Below are positions 24,081 to 64,000 of a DNA stretch of 64,000 nt, piece by piece. The position numbers and the translations under genes are program-made. The notes under the pieces were generated by a model that saw nothing but the letters and a program-made list of their open reading frames with translations, had not been told where the DNA came from and made no database searches. The stretch's first letter is position 1. Every line of letters begins with the position of its first letter. The DNA comes from Cynocephalus volans (lineage: Eukaryota; Chordata; Mammalia; Dermoptera; Cynocephalidae): the NCBI RefSeq assembly GCF_027409185.1, contig NC_084467.1, positions 18,032,501-18,096,500 on the forward strand, given 5' to 3'.

Positions 24081-24445
24081 GCTGTGCCCCTGCCGAATTT
24101 GTTGGACTGTGTTTTGGAGGATTGGTGATCCTTGCCTTTGTTTTAATTCTCTGCTGTGTGTACCATACTATTTCTTTCCCTTGCGGGTCTTAGCTAGAAA
24201 GTCCCCAGATAGGCTTCATTTGGGACAACTCAGTGATGGGCCCCATTATGACTCCTGACCCATGCCCTGACCTCCCCAGTAAGAAGAATGTAACCTATAC
24301 AACTCTTTGCAAGCCTGAAGTCGGGGCTCAGACTTCGGAGTGTGAAATCCTCTGGGCCCACCGGCATAATAAAACTTTGATTTCTCCAACCTTCTGAGTA
24401 ACACTTGGTTTCTCGGCACCCTGTCTGCCTCTGTTCCCATAACAG
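24081..24445 (+). repeat. ERV1 3' LTR
   Basis: A 'ggcataataaaactttgatt' block supplies a polyadenylation signal, followed by 'gtttctcggcaccctg' and an end at 'gttcccataaca', a typical ERV1 R-U5 end. No matching 5' LTR is evident before 20,358, so the 5' LTR was lost or is too decayed to see. Confidence 0.6.
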
Positions 24446-24772
24446 TTAAACCTTATTTGCCCCATGTGGAAGAAACCCTCACTGAGTTTTTGAGGAGCAA
24501 TTTTATATCTCAAAGCAGAGAAAGAATGCAAATTTTTCCAAGAAGGAGTTTGGGTGTGTCAGAGAAGACACAGAGAAAGATTGAAAAATGAATGGCAAGA
24601 CAAAATAAAATCAGAAATTCACCATAGGGTTTTACAAGAAGACACACAGATGAGCTTAGAAGAAAATTCAGAAGACTGTTCAAAATAACCAGGCCCGAGT
24701 CTTTGACAAAAATGCCAGTAAGAGAAGTGTATAGAAGGAGCACTTAGTTAATAGAGTTTCAAGAAAATTCAG
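24446..24772. other. Purine-rich non-coding stretch, no gene
   Basis: AT- and purine-rich sequence with no recognised gene. It may be interior sequence of provirus B that continues at 27,546. Confidence 0.35.
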
Positions 24773-25643
24773 TGTAGTGGATTGAATTACATTCCCCCAA
24801 AATTCACTGATGGAGTTTGGATGTGCTGTCCCCTCCAAAAGTCATGTGGAAATTTGATCAGTGTGGCAGTGTTGGAAACTGATTGAGTCATGGGGGCGGA
24901 TCCCTCATGAATGGATTAATGCTCTCCCTGGGGGAGGAGGGGTAGTGAGTGAGTTCTCGCTCTATTAGTTCCCACGAGAGCTGGTTGTTTAAAGGACCCT
25001 GGCACCTCCTCTCTCTCTCTCTCTTGCTTCCTCTCGCCATCTGATCTGCTTGTACCCGCCAGCTGCCTGCCACTTTCTGCCATGAGTAGAAGCAGCCTGA
25101 GGCCCATGCCAGATGCAGCTGTTCCAGAATCAAAAGCCACATAAACCTCTGTTCTTTATAAATTCCCAGTCTCAGGTATTTCTGTTATAGCCATACAAAA
25201 TGGACTAAAACACTGACTGAAGCTTGAATTGTGTCCCCCAAGTTTTATGTATCAGAAACTCGGCCCCCACTGTGACTGTTAAGGGGGTGGGAAATCCTAT
25301 TATGATAATGGAAAGGTCGAGCCTTGAAGAGGTGATTGGATTGTAGGACCATGTAGTAGTGAATGGGTTAATAATGGTGGCCAGGGGTGTGGCTCTGAGG
25401 GCTTTAAAAAGAGAGTGAATGAGGAGGTTACCCTCTCTCTGCTCTCTCCGCTCCCTCTGCTCCACCATTTTCACAATGTGATACCTGCTGTGACAGAAGC
25501 CACCTCCAAAGAAAACCTTCACCAAATGTGTTCCCTGGACTTTGGGCGTATGAGCCTCTGAAATTGTAAGCGATAAGATTCATTTTCTTTATAAATACCC
25601 AGTTGCATGTATTTTGTTGTAAGAAACAGAAATGACTAATACA
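24773..25643 (+). repeat. 5' LTR of second MaLR provirus, interrupted
   Basis: The LTR starts 'tgtagtggattgaattacat' (24,773-24,810), is broken by another LTR, resumes at about 25,217 ('ctgaagcttgaattgtgtc') and ends 'gactaataca'. It matches the solo LTR at 983-1426 in reverse. Confidence 0.8.
24811..25211 (+). repeat. MaLR LTR nested in another MaLR LTR
   Basis: The inserted LTR begins 'tggagtttggatgtgctgtc', carries 'catgaatggattaatgctct' and an end 'tggactaaaac'. It is flanked by ACTGA on both sides (24,806-24,810 and 25,212-25,216), a 5-bp target duplication. Confidence 0.8.
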
Positions 25644-27189
25644 GAAAATTGGTACCAGAGAGTTGGGATGTTGCTTATAACAAATATTTGAAAATGTGGA
25701 AATGGCTTTGTAACTGGGTGTTGAGGAAAGGTTGGAGGAGTTTGGAGGACTCAGAAGAAGACAAAAAGACAAGGGAAAGTTTGGAATGTCTTAGAGACTG
25801 GTTACATGGTGGCGAGCAGAATGCTGATAGAAATATGGACAGTAAAGGCCATTCTGAGAAAGTCTCTGATAGAAATAAGAAGGAATTTATTGGAAACTGG
25901 GGCAAAAATCAACCTTGCTATGAACTGGCAAGGGCCTTGGCTGCATTGTGTCCATGCCCTAGGACTTTGCGGAAGTTGGAACTTAAGAGTTGTGAACCAG
26001 AATATTTGGCAGAAGAAATTTCTAAGCAGCAAAGCATAAGGAAGCTGCATGTCTACTTGTAATAGCCTATGCTGAGTTACTGTGGCAAAGGCATGACATA
26101 AAGCCAGAATTTAAAAGGGAAGCAGAGTGTAAAGATTTGGAAAATGTACAGCACGGCCTGGCTATGTGGTAGAGAAGCAGAGAGCATTTTCAGAATAAAA
26201 ATGCACTAGTGCTAAGAAGACTAGCAAAAAAGAAAGAGATTATCGAGAGAAGGGGGAAAGGGCCCTGAAGGCGTTACAGAAGCCTCTGGGGCCAACTCTT
26301 CCATTACAGGCCCAAAGGCCCAGGGAGACAGAATGGTCTCGGGGAACAGGCCTGAGGCACCCTCCACAGGATCACTGCCCAGGGCCACCTCGGAAGCTCC
26401 TTCTAGCACCAGCACCCCAGCTGCTTTGGATGCTCCAGCTGTGGCTAAATTGGCCCCAGGTGTGGTTGGACCTGCAGCTTTGGAAAATAGAAGCGAGAAA
26501 TCTTGGAAGCATCCATGTGATGTTACGTCTGCAGACTTGCAGAATGCCAGAGCTGTGGAGGCTTGGGAGCCTTCACCCTGATTTCAAAGGATGTATGGAA
26601 AAGCCTAAGGGCCCAGGAAGAGATCTGTGGCAGGGGTGGAGTCACTGCAGACAGCCTTGGCTAGAGCAATGCCGAGCAGAAATGTGCGGTCAGAGAAACC
26701 TCCTCAGCATCATGCCTAGTGGAGCTGTAAGAGCAGGACTGCCATAGAGACCCCAGACCTGTGGAACTACCAGAGTGGAACACCAGCCTGGGAGAGCTGA
26801 AGTGTGGCCTGACACCAAGGAAGCCATAGGAGCAGAGCTGCCCAAGGACTTGGCGACCCAATTCCTGCACCAGCGTGCAGAGGATGTAGAACGTGGAGTC
26901 AAGGTACATGATTCACCAGCTGTAAGATTTGATCCCTGCCCTGCTGGGTTTCAGACCTGTTTAGGACCTGTTACCTCTTTTATTGGCCTATTTCTCCCTT
27001 TTTGAATGGGAATACGTACCCTATGTTTGTCCCACCATTGTATCTTGGAAGTAGATAACTTGTTTTGATTTCACAGATGGGACTTGGAACTTCAGAATTT
27101 TGAGTTGAAAAAAATTAAGACTTTGGGGATGTAATGAATGTATTTATCTGTAAGAAGGACATGAATTTTGGGGGCCAGGGGTGGAATGC
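25644..27189 (+). mobile_element. MaLR provirus internal region, non-coding
   Basis: It begins 'gaaaattggtaccagagagt', the MaLR internal start. It holds decayed gag-like sequence, partly homologous to 5,757-7,461, and no intact frame longer than about 135 codons. Confidence 0.75.
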
Positions 27190-27545
27190 TGTAGATTGAT
27201 AGAATTGTGTCCCCCAAATTTCATATATTGGAAACTTAATCCCTATTGTAACTGCTGAGGGTGGGAAACCCTGTTATGATAATTGAAAGGTGGGGCCTTG
27301 AGAGGTGATTAGATTACAGGAACATGCTGTAGTGAATGGATTAAAAATGGTGGTCATGGGCATGGTTTGGAGGGCTTTAAAAGGAGAGCATGAAGAGTCT
27401 ATCGCTGTGAAACCCTGGGTTACTGACACCACCAGATGGACTTTCAACTTCTCAGCCTCAGAAACCGTAAGCAATAAATTTTGTTTTCTTATAAATCACC
27501 CAGTTCAGGTACTTTTGTTATAAGCAACAGAAACAGACTAATACA
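27190..27545 (+). repeat. 3' LTR of second MaLR provirus
   Basis: The LTR starts 'tgtagattgatagaattgtg' and ends 'acagactaataca'. It is in the same orientation as the 5' LTR and a little shorter. Confidence 0.75.
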
Positions 27546-28880
27546 GTCAACTAAATAGTTCCTATGCAGAGAAGCAAAATCCAACAGAGAGAAATAGAGG
27601 CCTAAAAGAAAACATACTCAAATAAAACCAAAAAGGTGCAAAGAAGTCCTCTCAGGATCCAGAACCAGTCGGTTCACTAACTGAAAATGGGTCTATTCAT
27701 TTAGTTCAGGACAGAAGTTAAACAACAAAAGTTAGCAAATGACTCAAAATCTGAACAAATAAGCACATGAGAACTAAAATCTCCAAAGAGCAAGCAAAAA
27801 TGAATCCCCCCCACCCCAAGATCCAGACCATTCCCAAAGACATCTCAAAGACAGAAAACAAAGGGTCTCTATAAGGCTAGAAGGATCACAAATGTGTACC
27901 CCAAAAGTCATACAAACACTTTAAAACAAACAATTTAAACAATTTTTATAAACACTTTTCTCCTGAGTGAAAGGAATTTTGTGATGGGTCTAAACTCTGT
28001 TTTAAATCCAATTTTGGTTCAAATGTTGTTAGGTAGTTTCTCGGATGTTAACATTTTAAAGGAATTTACATCTCTAAGAGACTGATTCCCTGATTAGGAA
28101 TAGAGCCTGGGTTACAAGGATGAAACTGCCAAATCCTAGACTACAGTGAGAAGTGATTTTTTTTTTCTTTTTCCTGCAGCTCATGCAGGCAACTTGAGCA
28201 TATTAAGGATTTTTAACTTTGTTTTAAATCTAATTTTGGCTCTTTAATCTTGACAAGAAAGTTTTTAAGGCTTGTTATTCTATTAATCTTTTCATAGGTA
28301 CCTATAAGATTGGTGTTTAAGACAGGCACTTCCTAAAAAGGTTTTCTTTTGAGCATAGCAAATCCAAAGGATCCATCGCCTGGCCAGGGACAATTCAGGT
28401 GGTGAGGAATAGTCCTTACTTTCCCATGAAATGTGAGGTGCCTCCATTCACGGACCCGCTAATCTGTGATCCCAGACAGGTGAGACTGGGAAGAGAGTTA
28501 CCCAGCACAAACAAGGTAAAAAGGTTGAGACAACAAAAGCCCTTATGTACTGGGCCTCTTATTACAAACTCTCCTGAGAGCTTGACATGTTCAGAACAAC
28601 TGGTGGCAACCAAAAGAGAAAGAGCTCTCAGCTGGTCATAAGTCAAGCTTCAGGACCTAAATAAGATGAGAAGGCAACTGTATAGTTCTCCTCCTTAAGA
28701 CAAATGACACAGAAAGGCAGAGACAAAGGAAAAACAGACTATATACCAGAGTTGTGACACCTAAGACTAGTCAGGCAAATCCTTTTTCCCCTCAATCAAA
28801 AAGAGACAGTGATCTTTACCATCCACTTGACTGGATTACAGAGAGAGAGAGAGAGAGCAGAGCTGATCAGTAAAAGTATT
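27546..28880. other. AT-rich non-coding stretch, no gene
   Basis: This region has no recognised gene. It is AT-rich with scattered short open frames, one of 80 codons at 28,399-28,641 without a recognisable motif. A short (GA)n run lies at 28,841-28,857. It may be interior of provirus B. Confidence 0.35.
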
Positions 28881-29365
28881 ACCAAGTGAGGACTTGTGCC
28901 ATATGCACAGAACCCAATACCATGGTTGGTTTTTGAGAAAAGAAGGAAGCTTTATTTCACCAGGTCAATCATTGTGGAGACAAGAGGCAAGGCACCTCAA
29001 ATCTGTCTCCCTGACCCAGGGGCCATACAGGTTTTAAGGGGTTTTTGGTATCTGTGACTGATTAAGTTCCAAGTCAGGCCACATATGTTAATAAGGCAAG
29101 GCTGATTGGCTGGCTCCAAATCACACCTTATGACTAGGCAAAGGATGATTGGCTGGTCAGTTAAGAGCTGTGACTGGTTGAGTCTCAGTCCGTTTCCTTG
29201 GTGGAGGATTTTCAGGTTCCTGGGCTGGCTAAGGTCATTTGGATGGCAAGGTCCTTTCTCTGTGCATGCTCAGTTTACACCCTGCAAGAAAACTTTGAAA
29301 TAACTTGAGATAGGGAAATAAAACCAGTTACAGCTCATTTTAGATGGTTTCAAACATCTTACCTT
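28881..29365 (-). repeat. LTR-like element (antisense)
   Basis: On the minus strand the sequence ends with 'gaaataaagcttccttcttt', a polyadenylation signal, and upstream has repeated 'ccaatca' CCAAT-type blocks near 29,105-29,155. The arrangement fits an ERV LTR, but ends and family could not be fixed. Confidence 0.5.
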
Positions 29366-29518
29366 TTTCTGCCAGCTTGCCAGGCTCTAGCCTCCTCCAG
29401 CTGTGACTTCTAGAAGAGCAGAGGGGCCTTGATATCTTGCTCTCAGTGCCATAACCTCAGAGGCCAAGGGAAATTTTGCTCTTCACCCCTGAAGTTTTAT
29501 TAATAAAAATCACTGACA

Positions 29519-30811
29519 GATGCCGAGGGTCATAGGCAGAAGCTGAGGGTAGCCCTCTCTGCCCAGAAGCAGGCAAGAGAGCATGATGAAAACACCACTT
29601 CTGTGCAGGTGGCCCACCACAGCCACCACCACAGCCATGGCTGCTGCTAAGATAACTCGACACCACAGCAGTAGCCACAGCAACTGATAGCTTAAGCAGC
29701 AGGCTAGAACAAGAAGAAGAAAGAATTTCTAATCTTGAAGATAGTCTTTTTGAAATAATGCAGGCAGACAAAAAAAAAAGGAAAAAATAATTTTAAAAAA
29801 TGAAGAAAATCTAAGAGAGCTAGCAGACAACCTTAAGTGCTCAAACATTCAAATCATGGGTGTTCCAGAAGGGGAGGAGAAAGAAAAAGGCATGGAAAAC
29901 CTATTCAATGAAATAATAAGGGAAAATTCCCAAATATAGGGAGAGACGTGGGCCTTCAGATCCAGGAGGCTCAAAGATCCCCAAGCAGATTCACCCCAAA
30001 AATATCCTCCCCAAGACACATTATAGTCAAACTGGCAAAGCTCAAAGACAAAGAGAGAATCATAAAAGAAGCAAGAGAAAAGTGTCAAGTCATCTATAAG
30101 GAGCCCCTATCAGACTAACAGCAAACTTCTCAACTGAAACTTTATAGGCCAGAAGAAAATGGGGTAATATATTCAAAATACTAAAACAAAAAACCTGTCA
30201 GCTAAGAATACTATACCCAGCAAGTCTATCCTTCAGAAATGAGGGGAAAATAGTGTATTTTCCAGACAAACAAAAACTGTGGAAGTTCACCACCACATGA
30301 CCAGCCCTACAAGAAATCCTCAAGGGAGTCCTGCATCTGGAATCCAAAAAATGATAATCACTACCACGAATACACAAGAAAGAATAAAACTGGTAGAACA
30401 AAAATTCAAATGAGAAAGAGAGAAACTAAATCTTACCACCACAAAAAACCATAATGACAATGTAATAACATCCCTGCTTTACTTTTGATTTTAGTAATTT
30501 TGGTCTTCTCTCTTTTATCTTGGTCAGTCTAGATAAAGTTTTGCAAATTTGTTGATCTTTTTAAAGAATCAGCTCTTGGTTTTGTTGATTTTCTCTATTG
30601 TTGTTTAATTCCCTATTTCATATTTTCATGTTGTAATCTTTGTTATTTGTTACTTATATTTGCTTTTGGTTTAGTTTGCTCTTCCTTTTCTATTCTTAGT
30701 GTAGAAGTTTACATTACTGATTTGAGATTTTTCTTATTTTTAGTACAGGTGTTTACAAGTATAATGTTTCCTCTAAGCACTGCATGAGCCCTGCTACTCA
30801 AAGAATTAAAA
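29519..30811 (+). mobile_element. L1 fragment with 5' UTR/ORF1 and an inverted ORF2 piece
   Basis: 29,530-29,700 resembles the L1 5' UTR. 29,700-30,440 reads as broken ORF1-region L1 sequence on the plus strand ('caaatcatgggtgttccaga', 'cattatagtcaaactggcaa'). From about 30,465 a reverse-oriented ORF2 segment follows ('gtcttctctcttttatcttg', 'tgttgattttctctattgtt'). Near-identical 'aaaatcaytgac' copies border the insertion. No complete ORF remains. Confidence 0.7.
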
Positions 30812-31215
30812 AATCATTGACAAATTCACATTAATATAAAGAAAAAGCATAACAAATTTTATTATTTAATACGTTGGAAGAGGGGCAAAGCATGGGAGAA
30901 TCAAAAGAGAGCAATATCCCAATTTCCCAGGGGGGTATAAAGCTTATATACCAGTGTTCATAAGAGAGAGAGAGAGAGAGAGAAGATGGGGGCTAAGTAT
31001 GAGCCCCAGAACAATGGCCTGAGACCAAGTTACTCTAAAGCTCTGGAGGAGGTGAAAGCAGAAAGTCAGAAGTTAAAAGTTAATTAGAGACATCTTGTGT
31101 GCAGATGAAAATACTTCAGGTTATTTCATAGCTATCCTCAGAAAGAATAGATAGTAGCCAAAGGAGAGATACCCCAGAAGAAGCAAGGCTGTCTGCATTT
31201 ACAGATGTAAATTTC

Positions 31216-31218
<3 letters not shown>

Positions 31219-31262
<44 letters not shown>
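31219..31262. repeat. (AC)n microsatellite
   Basis: About 22 uninterrupted AC units lie inside LTR B. The matching part of the other LTR B copy lacks it. Confidence 0.95.
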
Positions 31263-31264
<2 letters not shown>

Positions 31265-31734
31265 CTGCCTTCTAGCTAATCTTGTTTTTCCACTCTCTCT
31301 GAATTAGCCATCTCGAAATATGTCAAAGAAATATATTTTGAGGCCAAAATATTTTGCTTTCCCCTAGGGGGCTGTGCTAGCATGGGGGTGTGGATGGGGA
31401 GGAGGTCCTGAAGAAGGAAGAGCATGAACAAAGGCTTGGAGGCAAGAGCAATTTCATTTGGATTCAAACCTGAATCTTCTAACTTCTCTCCATTTTATTA
31501 CCATCAAAACGCATGTGCTCTTCAAGTTTTCCTCAGTCCAAGCAGGACAATTACAAATAAATAAGATGATTTACTGTTTTCAGTTTCCTAAGCAGGATCT
31601 CCCTTCTCAGTGTCAGTCAAGCCAATGGAATGAAACTGAGTTTGGGTTCAGCAAAACAAACGCTTTATTCCATGATCAGGGAATGGAGAGCTTCCCATGC
31701 TCTGGCAAGCCACATGCTCCCCAAAGTGTGGTTA

Positions 31735-32545
31735 TGAAAGCGACCTTAGCCAGAAAATGGCCAACTTTGGTGTAACTAAGACCGAGCAGAAAGTTTGAAA
31801 TAGCCATTAATTTAGGAACTGTTAATCATCAATTCCTTGAGGTAGGCACAGGAACTGAGAAACCGACAGTATGGCTGGAACTGCCCAGAGATGAAATCAT
31901 GCCCCAAAAGGATCCTTCTCAAAAGTTTATTTCTGTGTATCTCCCATTACACCCTCTTATGTTGATTTACTCTAGGTGTTGCACACCTAAAATGAAGAAT
32001 TGAAACTAAGTTTTCTTTTTATTTTCTTACCTTTCCTAAGCAACTGCAAGCAAAGGAATTCATAGAGAAAGGCAAAGCACCCTAGCTGATTATAAGGAAA
32101 ATTGCATCCACATTAGTTAGAGGTATGAGTCAGGTATTTTAATGTTCCAGTGATGCTTGACTGAAGTTATTGTCTTTGAGCTCTCCCTAGGAGATAAGGA
32201 TTCCCACCCTGGGTTAACATCAAAGATTTGAAGCTAGTCCACCAACTGCAGACTCCACAACGCCAAAGCACCCAATTCATCATGGGACCCTACATGTGAT
32301 TCAGCCCCTCTGCTGATCCCATGACCAGCCTCCCCCTTTGCTGGCAGGACAAAACCCTCACCTCACCTTCCCACTTCTTCCCCTTTATAAATCCCAGGAC
32401 AGGAATCAGAAGATGGGATGATTTTAGCCTGGTTATCCCCCAGTTGTTGGTTATCAGAATAAAGCTTCCAATCCTTGCACCAGCTTTTGGACTTCTGGGT
32501 CATTGGTTTAGTGTGAGTGAGCAAGCCAGCTTGTTGCCAGTAACA
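31735..32545 (+). repeat. LTR family A, sense copy
   Basis: This block is the reverse complement of 12,005-12,815 over about 800 bases. It has 'cccctttataaatcccagg' (TATA-like) and 'atcagaataaagcttcc' (polyadenylation signal) in the correct order for an LTR. It stands in inverted orientation relative to the copy 19 kb away. Confidence 0.7.
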
Positions 32546-32810
32546 GTTAGGTTTGGGTTTGTAAAGCTAAGTTGGGGACGTATCTCTGGTACAGGTGTGA
32601 TTACTTGGGACAAGCGCTGTCCATCTCTCCTTGCACTAGCGCCACCAGTTGCCTTGATGACAAGTGACCCTCACATACCAATCTTTGCTTCCTATAGGTG
32701 TTTACAGCTGCCCTGACTAATGGTTGCTTTGGTGACTGTGTTTGCTTTGTCTTTATAACGGTGGTGGGCAATGGCCTTCATTTCCTATAAGCAGACACTG
32801 AATTTGTCCT

Positions 32811-32950
32811 TTTTTTTTTTTTGTCCTTTTTCGTGACCGGCACTCAGCCAGTGAGTGCACCGGCCAGTTCTATATAGGATCCGAACCCGCGGCGGGAGTG
32901 TCGCAGCGCTCCCAGCGCCGCACTCTACCAAGTGCGCCACGGGCTCGGCC
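32811..32950 (-). repeat. CYN-type SINE (antisense)
   Basis: It runs from a T-rich start through 'gaccggcactcagccagtga' and 'tctatataggatccgaaccc' to 'gccacgggctcggcc'. The duplication 'ctgaatttgtcctttt' borders it (32,798 and 32,951). It lies about 0.7 kb upstream of the KDM1A start. Confidence 0.92.
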
Positions 32951-33119
32951 CTGAATTTGTCCTTTTTACAGCAGTTTTAGAGTTGGTTATTGGCATCCTT
33001 GACCTTCATTTCCTGTAAGCACACACAGCTTAAAGGAAAAAGAATTAACACCTTCACATTTCTTTATAGTTTTACCATGGTGTGTCCTGGTGACACTACC
33101 AGTTACATTTCAGCGTATT

Positions 33120-33262
33120 TCCCCCACCTCCCCATTAGACTATAAACTCTCTGAAAGCGAGAACTTCATAATTCAAGTCTTGTCACATAGCAAGAATTAA
33201 CAAATATCGGTTGAACCGACGGATGAGTAGCTGAACGAATGAATGAATGCATGCATGCCTGC
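33120..33262 (+). repeat. L2-type LINE 3' end
   Basis: The stretch 'tagactataaactctctgaa' leading to 'gaacgaatgaatgaatgc' is a typical decayed L2 3' end. It abuts the KDM1A CpG island. Confidence 0.6.
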
Positions 33263-33269
33263 TAGTCTC

Positions 33270-64000
<30,731 letters not shown>

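Larger units (their letters stand above)
29455..31366 (-). repeat. LTR family B, 5' LTR of the minus-strand provirus (interrupted)
   Basis: The two parts (29,455-29,518 and 30,812-31,366) together match LTR B at 13,349-14,418 in the same orientation. Shared blocks are 'cttcacccctgaagttt', 'cataacaaattttattatt' and 'catctcgaaatatgtcaaag'. An L1 piece interrupts it and an (AC)n run lies at about 31,219-31,262. Together the two LTRs suggest one old provirus from 13.35 to 31.37 kb. Confidence 0.7.

Noticed and set aside
20358-24440. A working endogenous retrovirus
   Set aside because: gag and pol are frame-shifted, out of order, missing most of reverse transcriptase, and split by an insertion; no env is visible.
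31219-31262. CRISPR array or other regulated repeat array
   Set aside because: It is a simple AC dinucleotide run; no spacer and repeat structure occurs anywhere in the window.

Overview
This window is mammalian nuclear DNA. It holds a split gene with GT-AG introns, a CpG-island promoter, and dense interspersed repeats (L1, L2, MIR, MaLR and ERV LTRs, hAT elements). At least five short, target-site-duplicated SINEs are tRNA-derived and of one family. The simplest SINE copies resemble tRNA-Ile, and one copy is a tRNA-like dimer. There are no Alu, B1/B2 or ERE elements. From what I know of such families this points to a colugo (Dermoptera, CYN-type SINEs, probably Galeopterus). The species is an inference.

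Layout. 1-9.7 kb is intergenic and repeat-rich: MIR, an ancient long repeat, solo MaLR LTRs, a near-complete MaLR provirus at 5.4-7.8 kb, and possible antisense ERV-L pol remnants. 9.77-11.63 kb carries a small two-exon gene on the minus strand that encodes a single-pass membrane protein and fits TEX46 by position and features. 12.0-32.5 kb is a nest of retroelements. Two minus-strand LTRs (13.35-14.42 kb and 29.45-31.37 kb) look like the ends of one old provirus. That provirus was later invaded by L1s, SINEs, an internally deleted gammaretrovirus-like ERV with out-of-order gag/pol pieces, a second MaLR provirus, and other LTRs. All retroviral reading frames are broken.

33.3 kb to the end is the 5' part of KDM1A (LSD1, histone H3K4me1/2 demethylase) on the plus strand: a CpG-island promoter, exons 1-6, and the alternative 60-nt exon 2a. 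The exons encode the disordered N-terminus, the nuclear localisation signal, most or all of the SWIRM domain, and the start of the FAD-binding amine oxidase domain. All junctions keep the frame. The window ends in intron 6, so the tower domain and the rest of the oxidase lie outside.

The most interesting local feature is a strong RNA hairpin at 53,389-53,455. It matches my recollection of mir-3115 and ends only 54 nt before alternative exon 2a. Other notable items are an L1 insertion 57 nt upstream of exon 6, a 154-bp tandem duplication in the long intron 2, and an L1 that keeps both ends but has lost almost all of its coding region. I see no sign of a new multi-gene system.
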